In this document: positions 56,453-64,000 of the stretch, in pieces
Numbering within the stretch: the first letter of the stretch is position 1
Layout: each line of letters begins with the position of its first letter
Source: Geodermatophilus pulveris
GTDB lineage: Bacteria > Actinomycetota > Actinomycetes > Mycobacteriales > Geodermatophilaceae
Assembly: GCF_900188375.1 (NCBI RefSeq)
Contig: NZ_FZOO01000012.1
Span: forward strand, 1 to 64,000
Length of the DNA: 64,000 bases
Reading direction: 5' to 3'
Notes under the pieces: model-generated
Databases searched by the model: none
The model's input: the letters and a program-made list of their open reading frames with translations, nothing else
Told to the model about the DNA's origin: nothing
Position numbers and translations under genes: made by a program

Positions 56453-56884
56453 GTGACCCGGCGTCAGACTGCGGTGGTGGCCACCTGGGCGGACGTGCGG
56501 CGACTGGTCGCCGCCCTGCCGGACACCGACGAGCACGCCTCCTACGGCGGGCTGCCCTCCTGGCGGGTGCGCGGGGAGCTGTTCGTGTGGGAGCGGCCGC
56601 TGCGCGGGCCGGACCGCGCGGCCCTGGGACCCGCAGCGCCGGACCCCGCCGAGCCGCTCCTGGGCGTGCGGGTGGCCGACGAGGGCGTCAAGGCGGCACT
56701 GGTCGCCGACGACCCCGACGTCTTCCTCACCATCCCGCACCTCGACGGCTACCCGGCGGTGGTCGTGCGGCTGGACCGGATCCCGCTCGAGGAGCTCGCC
56801 GAGCTGGTCGAGGACGCGTGGCGGGCCCGCGCACCGAGACGCCTGGTGGCCGGGTCCGACGGCCCGCCCGCGCGGGACCGATGA
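56453..56884 (+). CDS. MmcQ/YjbR-family protein
   Basis: Product of 143 residues of the MmcQ/YjbR (CyaY-like fold) group: [59 protein letters not shown] and [20 protein letters not shown]. Members are small putative DNA-binding proteins of unclear role. GTG 56453 is the start; about 50 bases separate it from the DUF1905 gene downstream. Confidence 0.82.
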   Translation: MTRRQTAVVATWADVRRLVAALPDTDEHASYGGLPSWRVRGELFVWERPLRGPDRAALGPAAPDPAEPLLGVRVADEGVKAALVADDPDVFLTIPHLDGYPAVVVRLDRIPLEELAELVEDAWRARAPRRLVAGSDGPPARDR

Positions 56885-56934
56885 CTCCGCGCCTCCGAGC
56901 CAGTCCAACCGGCATGACGACGAGGAGGACGACC

Positions 56935-57219
56935 ATGGCCGGCCCGACACCCCTGGACATCGCGTTCACCGCCCGGCTGGGCAGGGTGCGCCCCGGGGAC
57001 ACCTGGACCTGCGTCCAGTGGCCCGACTCGGCGGAGGTCCTCGGCACCCGGGGCCTGGTCAAGGTCGCGGGCACGGTCGACGGCCACCCGTTCACCGGCG
57101 CCTTCATGGCCCTGGGCGACGGCACCCACAAGCTCCCGGTCGCCGCCGCGGTCCGCTGGGCCATCGGCAAGGGCGACGGTGACGACGTCGACGTCCGGCT
57201 CACCCAGCGGCTGAGCTGA
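56935..57219 (+). CDS. DUF1905 domain protein (copy 2)
   Basis: Product of 94 residues, paralogous to the gene at 54933. It shows [40 protein letters not shown] and [22 protein letters not shown] 56935 is favoured by GAGGAGG just upstream; ATG 56914 would add seven residues. The two copies face each other around LysE, two gene relics and the MmcQ gene, and may stem from a local duplication. Confidence 0.8.
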   Translation: MAGPTPLDIAFTARLGRVRPGDTWTCVQWPDSAEVLGTRGLVKVAGTVDGHPFTGAFMALGDGTHKLPVAAAVRWAIGKGDGDDVDVRLTQRLS

Positions 57220-57260
57220 CCCGGCCGGCCGTGGCCCCCCGGGACGCGGAGGGGCCGCGG

Positions 57261-58343
57261 CTACCGGGAGGGCAGGCGGTGGTCCTCGAAGAAGTCCCAC
57301 ATGACCTCGGCCGCCTCGATCTCCTGGGTCACCGTGCCGTTGGACGTGGGGTACTCCGTGCCCGGCCAGGTGTGGCCGCCGTCGGAGACGCGGTACAGCT
57401 GCACCTCGCTGCCCCCGTCGCACTGCGCGTAGCCCAGCCTGGTCACGTGCGTGCTGACCGGGACCGCCTCCGGGCCGACCCGGCACCCGTCCAGGCGCGC
57501 CCAGGTCTGCACGGCGAGCGGCACGTCGTAGCCCCAGCGCAGGTCGGGGCTGCCGTCGTAGGGGTTCACCGCGTCCTGCTGGCCGTGGAAGGTCACCACC
57601 GGCACCGGCCGGTCCGGTCGGCAGTCCTCGACCTCGGGGACGGAGGTGTCGTCCGGGTCGGGTCGCCCGGCGCGCAGCCCGGCCACCGGGGCGATGGCGG
57701 CGACGCGCTCGGGGGTCCGGCAGGCCAGGGTCGAGGCCATCCGGCCGCCGCCGGAGTAGCCGGTGGCGTATGTGCGGGCGTCGTCGGTGCACAGCCGGTC
57801 GGAGACCACGTCGGCGACCCGGCCCAGGAAGGCGACGTCGTCGCGGGCGTCCGCCGGCGGGAGGGCGTTCTCCGTGGTCGGGACGCCCGGCACGTTCCAG
57901 GCCCAGCTGCCGGCCGGGTCGGGCGGCGTCCGCGGGGTCAGCGGGATCGCCCCGCTGGGCGCCGCAACGACGAATCCCTCCCGGTCCGCGACGGGCCGCA
58001 GCTCGCTGACGTCCATCTGCTGGGGGCCGTTGCCGGTGCTGCCGTGCAGGTTGAGGACGAGCGGCAGCACCCGGTCGGCGGGTACGCCGCCGGGCACGTA
58101 GACGGCCACCGGGTACGTCACGCCGTCGTGGGTGACGTCGAGGGTCAGGTCGCCGGCGACGTCGGTCCGCCGGCAGCCGCCCCCACCCGCCTCCCCGCCG
58201 TCCCGGTGCTGCCCGGCCGCGGCGCGGTGGCCGCCGTCCGTGGGCCGGTCCCCGCCGGCCGTGGCCGTGGTGACGCCGCTGCCGACCACCGCCGCCGCGG
58301 CGAGGACGACCAGGGTGCGCCGGCGGGTGCTCGGGTGGGTCAT
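57261..58343 (-). CDS. secreted LpqC/feruloyl-esterase-like hydrolase
   Basis: Alpha/beta hydrolase of 360 residues. A basic N-terminus and hydrophobic stretch (RRRTLVVLAAAAVVGSGV) form a signal peptide. The catalytic Ser is in TYATGYSGGGRMASTLA, the Asp in HGQQDAVNPYDG and the His in SDGGHTWPGTEYP, typical of the PHB-depolymerase/LpqC esterase group. VLPLVLNLHGSTGNG is the oxyanion segment. It would act outside the membrane on esters or polyesters. ATG 58343 is the start. Confidence 0.88.
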   Translation of the reverse strand: MTHPSTRRRTLVVLAAAAVVGSGVTTATAGGDRPTDGGHRAAAGQHRDGGEAGGGGCRRTDVAGDLTLDVTHDGVTYPVAVYVPGGVPADRVLPLVLNLHGSTGNGPQQMDVSELRPVADREGFVVAAPSGAIPLTPRTPPDPAGSWAWNVPGVPTTENALPPADARDDVAFLGRVADVVSDRLCTDDARTYATGYSGGGRMASTLACRTPERVAAIAPVAGLRAGRPDPDDTSVPEVEDCRPDRPVPVVTFHGQQDAVNPYDGSPDLRWGYDVPLAVQTWARLDGCRVGPEAVPVSTHVTRLGYAQCDGGSEVQLYRVSDGGHTWPGTEYPTSNGTVTQEIEAAEVMWDFFEDHRLPSR

Positions 58344-58458
58344 CAGGACCTCCGCGGGGTTCCCGGCGTCCGCTCCGCTGCGGCAGCCCGGGGCCGCACC
58401 GACCGTAGGCCCCCGGCCCGGTGGCGGCGACCCGTGGTCCCGGCCCGTGGACGCTGCG

Positions 58459-59889
58459 TCAGACCACCGCCAGCTCGCGTGGCTCGCCGGCGGGTGGCCG
58501 GGCGCCGGTGGCCGCGGCGTCCGCGCGGGCGAGCAGGGCGATGCCGCGGCGCAGCACCTCCGGCGGCTGGGTGTAGGGCAGCCGCAGCCGGTCGTCGAGA
58601 GCGTGCCCGGTGCCGAACAGCGGCCCGGCGGCCAGCCGCAGCCCGAGCCGCTCGGCGGCGGCCACCACCGCCCGGGAGCGCGGCGTGGGCAGCCCGCACC
58701 ACAGGACCAGGCCGCCGGCCGGCTCGGGCACCCGCCAGGACGGCAGCCGGGCGCGCAGCTCCCCCGCCAGGACGGCGCGCCGCTCGCGCAGCTGCGCCCG
58801 CAGCCCGGGCAGGGCGGCGTCCAGCCCGTCGAGCAGCACGCACGCGGCCAGCTGCTCGACCACCGGCCCGGACATCGACGTCGCGACGGCGACCGTTGTC
58901 AGGCGCCGGACGACGTCGGCCTCGGCGCGCACCCAGCCCACCCGCAGGCCGCCCCACGCCACCTTGCTCAGCGTGCCGACCGAGACGTGGCCGGCGCCGA
59001 ACGCCGCCAGCGGCGGCGGCGCCGCGGCGTCCAGCCCCAGCTCGGCGAACGTCTCGTCCACCACGGCCGGGACCCCGCTGCGGCGCAGCGCCGCCGCCAG
59101 CCGCTCCCGGCCGGGGACGTCGAGCAGGACGCCGGTCGGGTTCTGGAAGTCCGGCATGAGGTAGGCGGCCGCGGGCCGGACGGCGGACAGCGTCCGCCCG
59201 GCGGTGTCGACCCAGGCGGCCGGCTCGTCGGCGTCCAGCGCGACGGGGACGACGCGGGCGCCCAGCGCGCGGGCGGCCTGCAGGGCGTTGGGGTAGCTCG
59301 GCTGCTCCACCAGCACCCGGCGGCCGCGGCCGAGCAGGGCGGCGAAGGCGACCGACACCCCGTGCAGGGCGCCGTTGGTGACCAGCACCTGCTCCGGCGT
59401 CGTGGGCAGGCCGCGCGCGGTGTAGCGCTCGGCGACCCGCGCGCGCAGGTCGGGCAGGCCGGCCGGGTGGTAGCCGTGGGAGGACAGCAGGCGGGGCAGC
59501 TCCTCCAGCGCCGCGGCCAGCGCGGCGGGCACGGTGGCCGGCGCGGCCGGAGCGGCGTGGGCCAGGTCCACCGTGCCGTCGTCCACCGGGCCGGGGACCC
59601 AGGCGCCCCGGTGCGGGCCGGCCGGCAGTGCCGCGAAGGTGCCCGCGCCCTGCCGCGCGGTGGCCCAGCCGTCCTCGCGCAGCCGGGTGTAGGCGGCGGT
59701 GACGGTGGCCCGGCTGACCGCCAGCGCCGCCGCCAGCTCCCGCTCGGCCGGCAGCCGGGTGCCCAGCGGCACCCGGCCGTCGGCCACCAGCCGCCGGACC
59801 CGCCCGGCCAGCGCCGCGTAGCGCGGCGGCCGCTCGGTGGCGAGGTCGCCGACGAGGGCGGCCAGCGCGCGGGCCGATGTCGCCTCCAT
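58459..59889 (-). CDS. MocR-family regulator (YczR-like)
   Basis: GntR/aminotransferase fusion of 476 residues. The winged helix is LAGRVRRLVADGRVPLGTRL and AVSRATVTAAYTRLREDGWA (about 20-85). The class I aminotransferase-like domain (about 110-460) carries NGALHGVSVAF, YLMPDFQNPTGVLL, VDETFAEL and the PLP Lys in VGTLSKVAWGGLRVGWV. It is divergent from a yczE-like gene, the well-known YczR/YczE pairing, and a perfect inverted repeat lies between them. Confidence 0.92.
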   Translation of the reverse strand: MEATSARALAALVGDLATERPPRYAALAGRVRRLVADGRVPLGTRLPAERELAAALAVSRATVTAAYTRLREDGWATARQGAGTFAALPAGPHRGAWVPGPVDDGTVDLAHAAPAAPATVPAALAAALEELPRLLSSHGYHPAGLPDLRARVAERYTARGLPTTPEQVLVTNGALHGVSVAFAALLGRGRRVLVEQPSYPNALQAARALGARVVPVALDADEPAAWVDTAGRTLSAVRPAAAYLMPDFQNPTGVLLDVPGRERLAAALRRSGVPAVVDETFAELGLDAAAPPPLAAFGAGHVSVGTLSKVAWGGLRVGWVRAEADVVRRLTTVAVATSMSGPVVEQLAACVLLDGLDAALPGLRAQLRERRAVLAGELRARLPSWRVPEPAGGLVLWCGLPTPRSRAVVAAAERLGLRLAAGPLFGTGHALDDRLRLPYTQPPEVLRRGIALLARADAAATGARPPAGEPRELAVV

Positions 59890-59903
59890 GCCACCTCCCG
59901 ATG

Positions 59904-59928
59904 ATTGGCCTGTGGTGAGCAGGCCAAT
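59904..59928. promoter_or_regulatory. MocR operator, inverted repeat
   Basis: ATTGGCCTG-N7-CAGGCCAAT is a perfect 9-bp inverted repeat placed 15 bases from the mocR start and 20 from the yczE start. It is the natural operator for YczR-type control of both genes. Confidence 0.8.
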
Positions 59929-59947
59929 CCTGGCGCAGGATCGGGGG

Positions 59948-60547
59948 GTGCACCAGCCCGTCCGCCGCCTCGTCCAGCTGTACGCGGGCCTGGCGCTCTA
60001 CGCCCTGTCGATGGCCCTGCTGGTGCGCTCGGGCCTCGGGGTGATGCCGTGGGACGTGCTGCACCAGGGCCTGGCCCGCCAGCTCGGCTGGTCGCTCGGC
60101 GTGGTCACCGTCGTGGTCGGCGCCCTGGTGCTGCTGGCCTGGGTCCCGCTGCGCGAGCGGCCCGGGCTGGGCACGGTGAGCAACGTCGTGGTCATCGGGG
60201 TGGTGCTGGACGCCGTCCTCGCCGTGCTGCCCGAGCCGTCGTCCCTGGCCGTCCGGGTCGCCCTCGTCCCGCTCGGCGTCGGCCTCAACGCCGTCGCGAC
60301 CGCCGCCTACGTCGGCGTGCACCTCGGCCCGGGGCCGCGGGACGGGCTGATGACCGGCCTGGTGCGCCGCACCGGCCGCTCGGTGCGGCTGGTGCGCACG
60401 TCGATCGAGGTCGTGGTGGTCGTCGCGGGCTGGCTGCTCGGCGGCACGCTCGGCGTCGGCACCGTGCTGTACGCGCTGGCCATCGGTCCGCTGGTGCACC
60501 TGCTGCTCCCCCGGCTGTCGGTCCGGCCACCGGCGCCGGTCAGCTGA
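59948..60547 (+). CDS. yczE: YczE/YitT-like membrane protein
   Basis: Membrane protein of 199 residues with five or six hydrophobic segments: LVQLYAGLALYALSMALLV, RSGLGVMPWDVLHQGLARQL, VVTVVVGALVLLAWVPL, and the family-typical GLNAVATAAYVGVHLGPGPRDGLMTGL. YczE proteins occur beside MocR regulators and are suspected transporters; the substrate is unknown. GTG 59948 is used; a GTG near 59912 is an alternative that would run through the operator. Its end overlaps the convergent MFS gene by eight bases. Confidence 0.87.
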   Translation: MHQPVRRLVQLYAGLALYALSMALLVRSGLGVMPWDVLHQGLARQLGWSLGVVTVVVGALVLLAWVPLRERPGLGTVSNVVVIGVVLDAVLAVLPEPSSLAVRVALVPLGVGLNAVATAAYVGVHLGPGPRDGLMTGLVRRTGRSVRLVRTSIEVVVVVAGWLLGGTLGVGTVLYALAIGPLVHLLLPRLSVRPPAPVS

Positions 60548-61613
60548 CCGGCCGCCGCAGCCCGGCCGCGGCCACCGGGACGACGGCCAGCACGAGCACC
60601 GCCACCGCGGCCACGCCGCCTGCGGCCCACGCCGCGAAGACCAGCAGCCCGCCGACCTCGACGCCCACGCCGGCGACCGAGGTCACCGTCGCGCGGCGGG
60701 TGCTCTCGATGCGCTCCTGCAGCCGCGCCTCGGCCACCACCAGCACCGCGAGGTACAGCCCGTAGGAGGCCGCGACCACGGCCAGGGCCGCCGGCCCGGG
60801 CAGCACGGCGACCGCGCCGAGCAGCACGCCGGCGAGCAGCAGCAGGGCGGGCAGCGCCCGGTCGGGCAGCCCGGCGACCCGGCCGCCCAGCGCCGCGCCG
60901 AGCGCGCCGGCCAGCGCGATGCCCAGGACGGCCAGGGGAACGGCGACCGTCGGCACGCCGCGGTCGCCGGCCAGCACCGGGAAGTACTCCTCCACCGCGT
61001 CCAGCCCGCCGACCAGGGCCATCGCCAGCACGGTGAGCCGCAGCGCCGGCACCTGCGCGACGTCGGCCAGCCCGAGGCGCAGCGTGCCGAGCAGCGACCC
61101 CCCGTCGGGCTCCCGCGGCGGCTCGGGGAACCGCAGCGCGAGGGCCGCCCAGGCCAGGCAGACGGCCACGCTCGCCCAGCCGACCAGGGGATAGCCGCCC
61201 AGCGCGTACAGCCCGCCGGCCGCGGCCGCCGTCGGGACCTGCACGAGCAGCTCGGCGGAGGTCATCCAGCCGTGCACCCGGGCGAAGGCCTCCTCGGCGC
61301 CGAGGTCGGCCAGGCCGTCGTGGACCAGCGCCTCCACCGTCCCCGAGACCAGCGCGCCGGCCAGCCCCCAGACGGCGAAGCCGGCGGCGAACCCCGCGGC
61401 CGACGGGCCGACGGTCCACACGACGAAGGCCAGCGCCTGCAGGACGCCGCCCAGTGCGAGCACCCCGCGGCGGGACCACCGGTCGGCCAGGGCGCCACCG
61501 GGCACCTCGGCCAGCAGGGCGGTGACCGACCAGACCGCGAACAGGCCGGAGACCTCGGCGGTCGACAGCCCGGTGTCGAGGAAGAGCAGCGCGTAGAGCG
61601 GGTAGAGCGGCAC
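60540..61613 (-). CDS. MFS transporter, N-terminally short
   Basis: Major facilitator transporter of 357 residues from GTG 61613. The motif-A loop is GGALADRWSRRGVLALGGVL, and eleven hydrophobic segments follow. Upstream, in the same frame, about 24 codons (LARLAVGWAALSELVPLYPL region) continue the first membrane helix with no ATG, GTG or TTG before an upstream TGA. Either a CTG start is used or the protein begins inside helix 1. Substrate unknown. Confidence 0.8.
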   Translation of the reverse strand: MPLYPLYALLFLDTGLSTAEVSGLFAVWSVTALLAEVPGGALADRWSRRGVLALGGVLQALAFVVWTVGPSAAGFAAGFAVWGLAGALVSGTVEALVHDGLADLGAEEAFARVHGWMTSAELLVQVPTAAAAGGLYALGGYPLVGWASVAVCLAWAALALRFPEPPREPDGGSLLGTLRLGLADVAQVPALRLTVLAMALVGGLDAVEEYFPVLAGDRGVPTVAVPLAVLGIALAGALGAALGGRVAGLPDRALPALLLLAGVLLGAVAVLPGPAALAVVAASYGLYLAVLVVAEARLQERIESTRRATVTSVAGVGVEVGGLLVFAAWAAGGVAAVAVLVLAVVPVAAAGLRRPVS

Positions 61614-61808
61614 CAGCTCGGACAGGGCGGCCCAGCCGACGGCCAGCCGGGCCAGTGGGCGGGCGGCGGGCGGCAGGGCGGGCGGGTCGGTGCGTCAACG
61701 GAACGGCATGCCGGGACCGTAGCGCGGGGTCACCCGCTGCGCACCGGGGTTCCGGACCGGCCCGACTAGGCTCGCGCGGGCCCGGCGGTCGAGCGGAAGG
61801 GGAGCCCC

Positions 61809-62411
61809 GTGCTGTCCCTGACCGTCGTGGCGACCGCGTTCGTCCTCGTGCTCCCGGTGGAGCTGCCGGACAAGACGCTGTTCGCCAGCCTGGTCCTGGC
61901 CACGCGGTTCCCGGCGCTGCCGGTGTTCGTCGGCGTGGGGACGGCGTTCGGCCTGCAGGTGGCGATCGCGGTGACCGCGGGCAGCCTGCTCTCCCTGCTC
62001 CCCGAGGCGCTGGTCAGCGGGGTGGTCGCCGTCCTGTTCCTGGTCGGCGCGGTGCTGCTCTGGCGCAGCGCGACCGAGGGCCCGGAGGAGGCCGGCGAGG
62101 TGGCGGCCGGCCGGGAGGGGACGTCGTTCCTGCGAGCGGCCGCCGTCTCCTTCGGCGTGCTGTTCGCCGCCGAGTGGGGCGACCTGTCGCAGCTGGCCAC
62201 GGCCGGGCTGGCCGCTCGCCTGGACGACCCGGTGTCGGTCTTCGCCGGCGCCTGGGCGGCGCTGCTCACCGTCTCCGGGCTGGCCGTGTTCCTGGGCGGG
62301 CGGCTCGCCGACCGGCTGCCGGTGGCGCTGATCCGTCGGGTCGCCGCGGTGCTGTTCCTCGGCTTCGCCGTCGTCGCCGCGGTCGAGACGGTGCGCACAC
62401 TCGCCGGCTGA
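61809..62411 (+). CDS. GDT1/TMEM165-family cation transporter
   Basis: Membrane protein of 200 residues with two copies of the UPF0016 motif: LPVELPDKTLFASLVLA in the first half and LFAAEWGDLSQLATAGLAA in the second. The first is an ExPDKT form of the usual ExGDKT, as in some bacterial single-gene members. Family members move Mn2+ or Ca2+ against protons. GTG 61809 is the start. Confidence 0.87.
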   Translation: MLSLTVVATAFVLVLPVELPDKTLFASLVLATRFPALPVFVGVGTAFGLQVAIAVTAGSLLSLLPEALVSGVVAVLFLVGAVLLWRSATEGPEEAGEVAAGREGTSFLRAAAVSFGVLFAAEWGDLSQLATAGLAARLDDPVSVFAGAWAALLTVSGLAVFLGGRLADRLPVALIRRVAAVLFLGFAVVAAVETVRTLAG

Positions 62412-62433
62412 CGACGCCCCCCGTCGGAGGTGG

Positions 62434-62653
62434 GTGGTGGCTCCGGGGTTCGACGCGACCCCGGCGGCTGCAGTCCGGCGCCGCGGTCGCCGGCCAGCCG
62501 GCCGACCTCGCCGCGCTGGTGGTCGGCACCTTCCACCGCCGCCGGCAGGCGCTGCGGCTGGCCGTGCCGGCCGCGGAGAGCCAGGCCGCCCAGGCGCAGG
62601 CCGAAGCCGCGCACGCCGCTGCACGGCTCCGGGAGGCGCCGCCGGGTGACCGC
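62434..62653 (+). pseudogene. possible small frameshifted gene, unknown
   Basis: Between GDT1 and the ABC gene, one frame begins VAPGFDATPA (GTG 62434), and a second frame from about 62467 continues as an Ala/Gln-rich helix (LQSGAAVAGQPADLAALVVG, ESQAAQAQAEAAHAAARLRE). Read together they resemble a small helical protein of the WXG or secretion-target style broken by one base. No family is confirmed and the stretch could be non-coding. Confidence 0.3.
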
Positions 62654-62667
62654 CGGACGGTGGGAGC

Positions 62668-63657
62668 ATGGCCGTGGTGGACGCGGGTGGGGAGGGCGGC
62701 GCCGCCGTCGAGGTGAGCGACCTGGTCAAGCGCTACCCCGGCCGGCCGGCCAACGCCGTCGACGGCATCTCCTTCACCGTGCACCGCGGGGAGGTCTTCG
62801 GCCTGCTCGGCCCCAACGGGGCGGGCAAGACGACGACGCTCGGCGTCCTCACCACCCGGGTGCTGCCCACGTCGGGCACCGTCACCGTCGCGGGGGTGGA
62901 CGTGGCGGCCGACCCGGTGACCGCCCGCAGCCGGCTGTCGGTGGTGCCGCAGCGGTCCAACCTGGACCGCGCGCTCACGGCGCGGCAGAACCTGGTCTTC
63001 CACGCCGCCTACCACGGCGTGGGCCGGGCCGAGCGCAACCGCCGGGCCGACGCGCTGCTGGAGCAGCTGGGCCTGTCCGGGCGGGGTGGGGACAAGGTGG
63101 ACGACTACTCCGGCGGGATGGCGCAGCGGCTGCTGATCGCCCGCGCGCTGATGCACGCCCCGCAGGTGGTGTTCCTCGACGAGCCGAGCACCGGGCTGGA
63201 CCCGCAGGCCCGGCTGTTCGTGTGGGACCGCGTCCGGGAGCTGCGCGCCGGCGGGGTCACCGTGGTGCTCACCACGCACGACATGGACGAGGCGGCGACG
63301 CTGTCCGACCGGGTCGGCATCATGGACTCCGGCCGGCTGCTGGCCCTGGACACCCCCGCCGCGCTCACCCGCGCCCTGCCGGGCAGCGCCACGCTGGACA
63401 TCGACGTCGAGCGGGCCGACGGCGACACCGACGAGGCGGTGCTGGCCGCGCTCGCCCCGCTGGCCGAGCGGGTCGAGCAGGTCACCGACGCCGCCGGGCT
63501 GCGCGCCCGCCTCTACCTGTCCGGGGACGCCGCGGCGCTGGTCGGCCCGGTGTCGGAGGCCCTCGGCGCCCGGCGCGCGCGGCTGACCGGGGTGCGGATC
63601 GGCGAGCCCAGCCTGGAGGACGTCTTCCTCAGCCTGACCGGACGGGAGCTGCGATGA
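62668..63657 (+). CDS. ABC transporter ATPase (DrrA/NodI-like)
   Basis: ATPase of 329 residues: Walker A LLGPNGAGKTTTLGVL, Q-loop VVPQRSNLDRALTAR, signature DDYSGGMAQRLLIARAL, Walker B VVFLDEPSTGLDPQ, H-loop VLTTHDMDEAA. The C-terminal 100 residues (RLTGVRIGEPSLEDVFLSLT) match the DUF4162-type tail of drug or polysaccharide exporters. ATG 62668 follows GGGAG. It overlaps the permease start by four bases (ATGA). Confidence 0.92.
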   Translation: MAVVDAGGEGGAAVEVSDLVKRYPGRPANAVDGISFTVHRGEVFGLLGPNGAGKTTTLGVLTTRVLPTSGTVTVAGVDVAADPVTARSRLSVVPQRSNLDRALTARQNLVFHAAYHGVGRAERNRRADALLEQLGLSGRGGDKVDDYSGGMAQRLLIARALMHAPQVVFLDEPSTGLDPQARLFVWDRVRELRAGGVTVVLTTHDMDEAATLSDRVGIMDSGRLLALDTPAALTRALPGSATLDIDVERADGDTDEAVLAALAPLAERVEQVTDAAGLRARLYLSGDAAALVGPVSEALGARRARLTGVRIGEPSLEDVFLSLTGRELR

Positions 63658-64000
63658 GCACGGACACGGCCGCACCGGCCCTGACCGCCGGGGCCGGCGC
63701 GCCCGCGCCGCGCCCACCGGCCGTCGGCCGGGCGTTCCGCGCGCTGCTGTGGCGCGACGTGTTCGTCACCGGCCGCGAGCTGGTGCCGTTCCTGCTGCAG
63801 GTCGTGCTCCAGCCGGTCTTCCTGCTGTTCGTCTTCGGCAAGGTGCTCGTCGAGCTCGGCTTCGCCACCGCCCAGTACTCCCTCGTGCTGCTGCCCGGCG
63901 TCATCGCGCTGACCGCGTTCCTGACCGCGCTGCAGAACACCGCGTTCCCGCTGGTCATCGACTTCTCGTTCACCAAGGAGATCGAGGACCGGCTGCTCGC
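63654..64000 (+). CDS. ABC-2 type permease, cut by window end
   Basis: First 115 residues of an ABC-2 permease: an Ala/Pro-rich leader, ALLWRDVFVTGRELVPFLLQ, then membrane helices (VVLQPVFLLFVFGKVLVELG, VLLPGVIALTAFLTALQ). It pairs with the upstream ATPase as an exporter of drugs, lipids or glycans. The C-terminal half and any third gene lie beyond 64000. Confidence 0.88.
   Translation, partial: MSTDTAAPALTAGAGAPAPRPPAVGRAFRALLWRDVFVTGRELVPFLLQVVLQPVFLLFVFGKVLVELGFATAQYSLVLLPGVIALTAFLTALQNTAFPLVIDFSFTKEIEDRLL

Overview
The window is very GC-rich, tightly packed DNA with frequent GTG starts, ATGA/GTGA start-stop overlaps and little intergenic space. It encodes actinobacterial marker proteins: the ATP-independent proteasome activator Bpa, a GuaB1-type IMPDH paralogue and a FolP2-type dihydropteroate synthase paralogue. 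The organism is a high-G+C actinobacterium. The mix of regulators and enzymes looks like Geodermatophilaceae (Geodermatophilus/Blastococcus/Modestobacter), but that family-level placement is inference from protein character, not a database result.

Layout. (1) 1-4.49 kb is the decayed end of an integrated element next to tRNA-Ser(UGA): a frameshifted IS3-type transposase, a coiled-coil remnant that may come from a relaxase, a frameshifted excisionase, a doubly frameshifted IS5-type element with a recoverable 3-bp target duplication, an intact excisionase-like gene, and a tyrosine integrase with an in-frame TGA that ends beside the 3' end of the tRNA. (2) 4.5-17.9 kb is chromosomal: two small hypothetical genes, a methyltransferase, a GH2 glycosidase, a TetR/acyl-CoA oxidase pair behind a palindrome array, an amidase, a TRIC channel, a large GAF/PAS/PP2C phosphatase, an aldo/keto reductase and HU. 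(3) 18-28.6 kb holds a serine hydrolase, MaoC hydratase, FolP2, acetamidase-like protein, thioesterase, CoA ligase, quinone oxidoreductase, a cysteine-desulfurase-like protein with no lysine at all, bpa, DUF1707, slipin and DUF4190. (4) 28.7-35.6 kb is a complete B12-dependent diol dehydratase operon (small, large, medium subunits, then both reactivase subunits) divergent from a GAF/winged-helix regulator; the promoter region carries three 16-bp tandem repeats. (5) 35.6-46.7 kb holds two HAD phosphatases and serS in an overlapping operon, a CHASE3 hybrid histidine kinase, then a response regulator/HEAT/glycosyltransferase-2 operon, guaB1, a small zincin and a GroES-like gene. (6) 46.8-54.9 kb holds a MarR/MMPL pair, pheA and two tandem GGDEF paralogues; the second is continuous in frame with a LarB-like domain. 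(7) 54.9-64 kb holds two DUF1905 paralogues flanking LysE and two gene relics, then an LpqC-like esterase, a MocR/YczE divergent pair with a perfect inverted repeat, MFS and GDT1 transporters, and an ABC exporter cut by the window end.

The candidates most worth a second look are the GGDEF-LarB fusion, the lysine-free PLP-fold protein, the diol dehydratase locus with its iteron-like promoter repeats, and a post-stop hairpin repeat family in which two copies show compensatory base changes.
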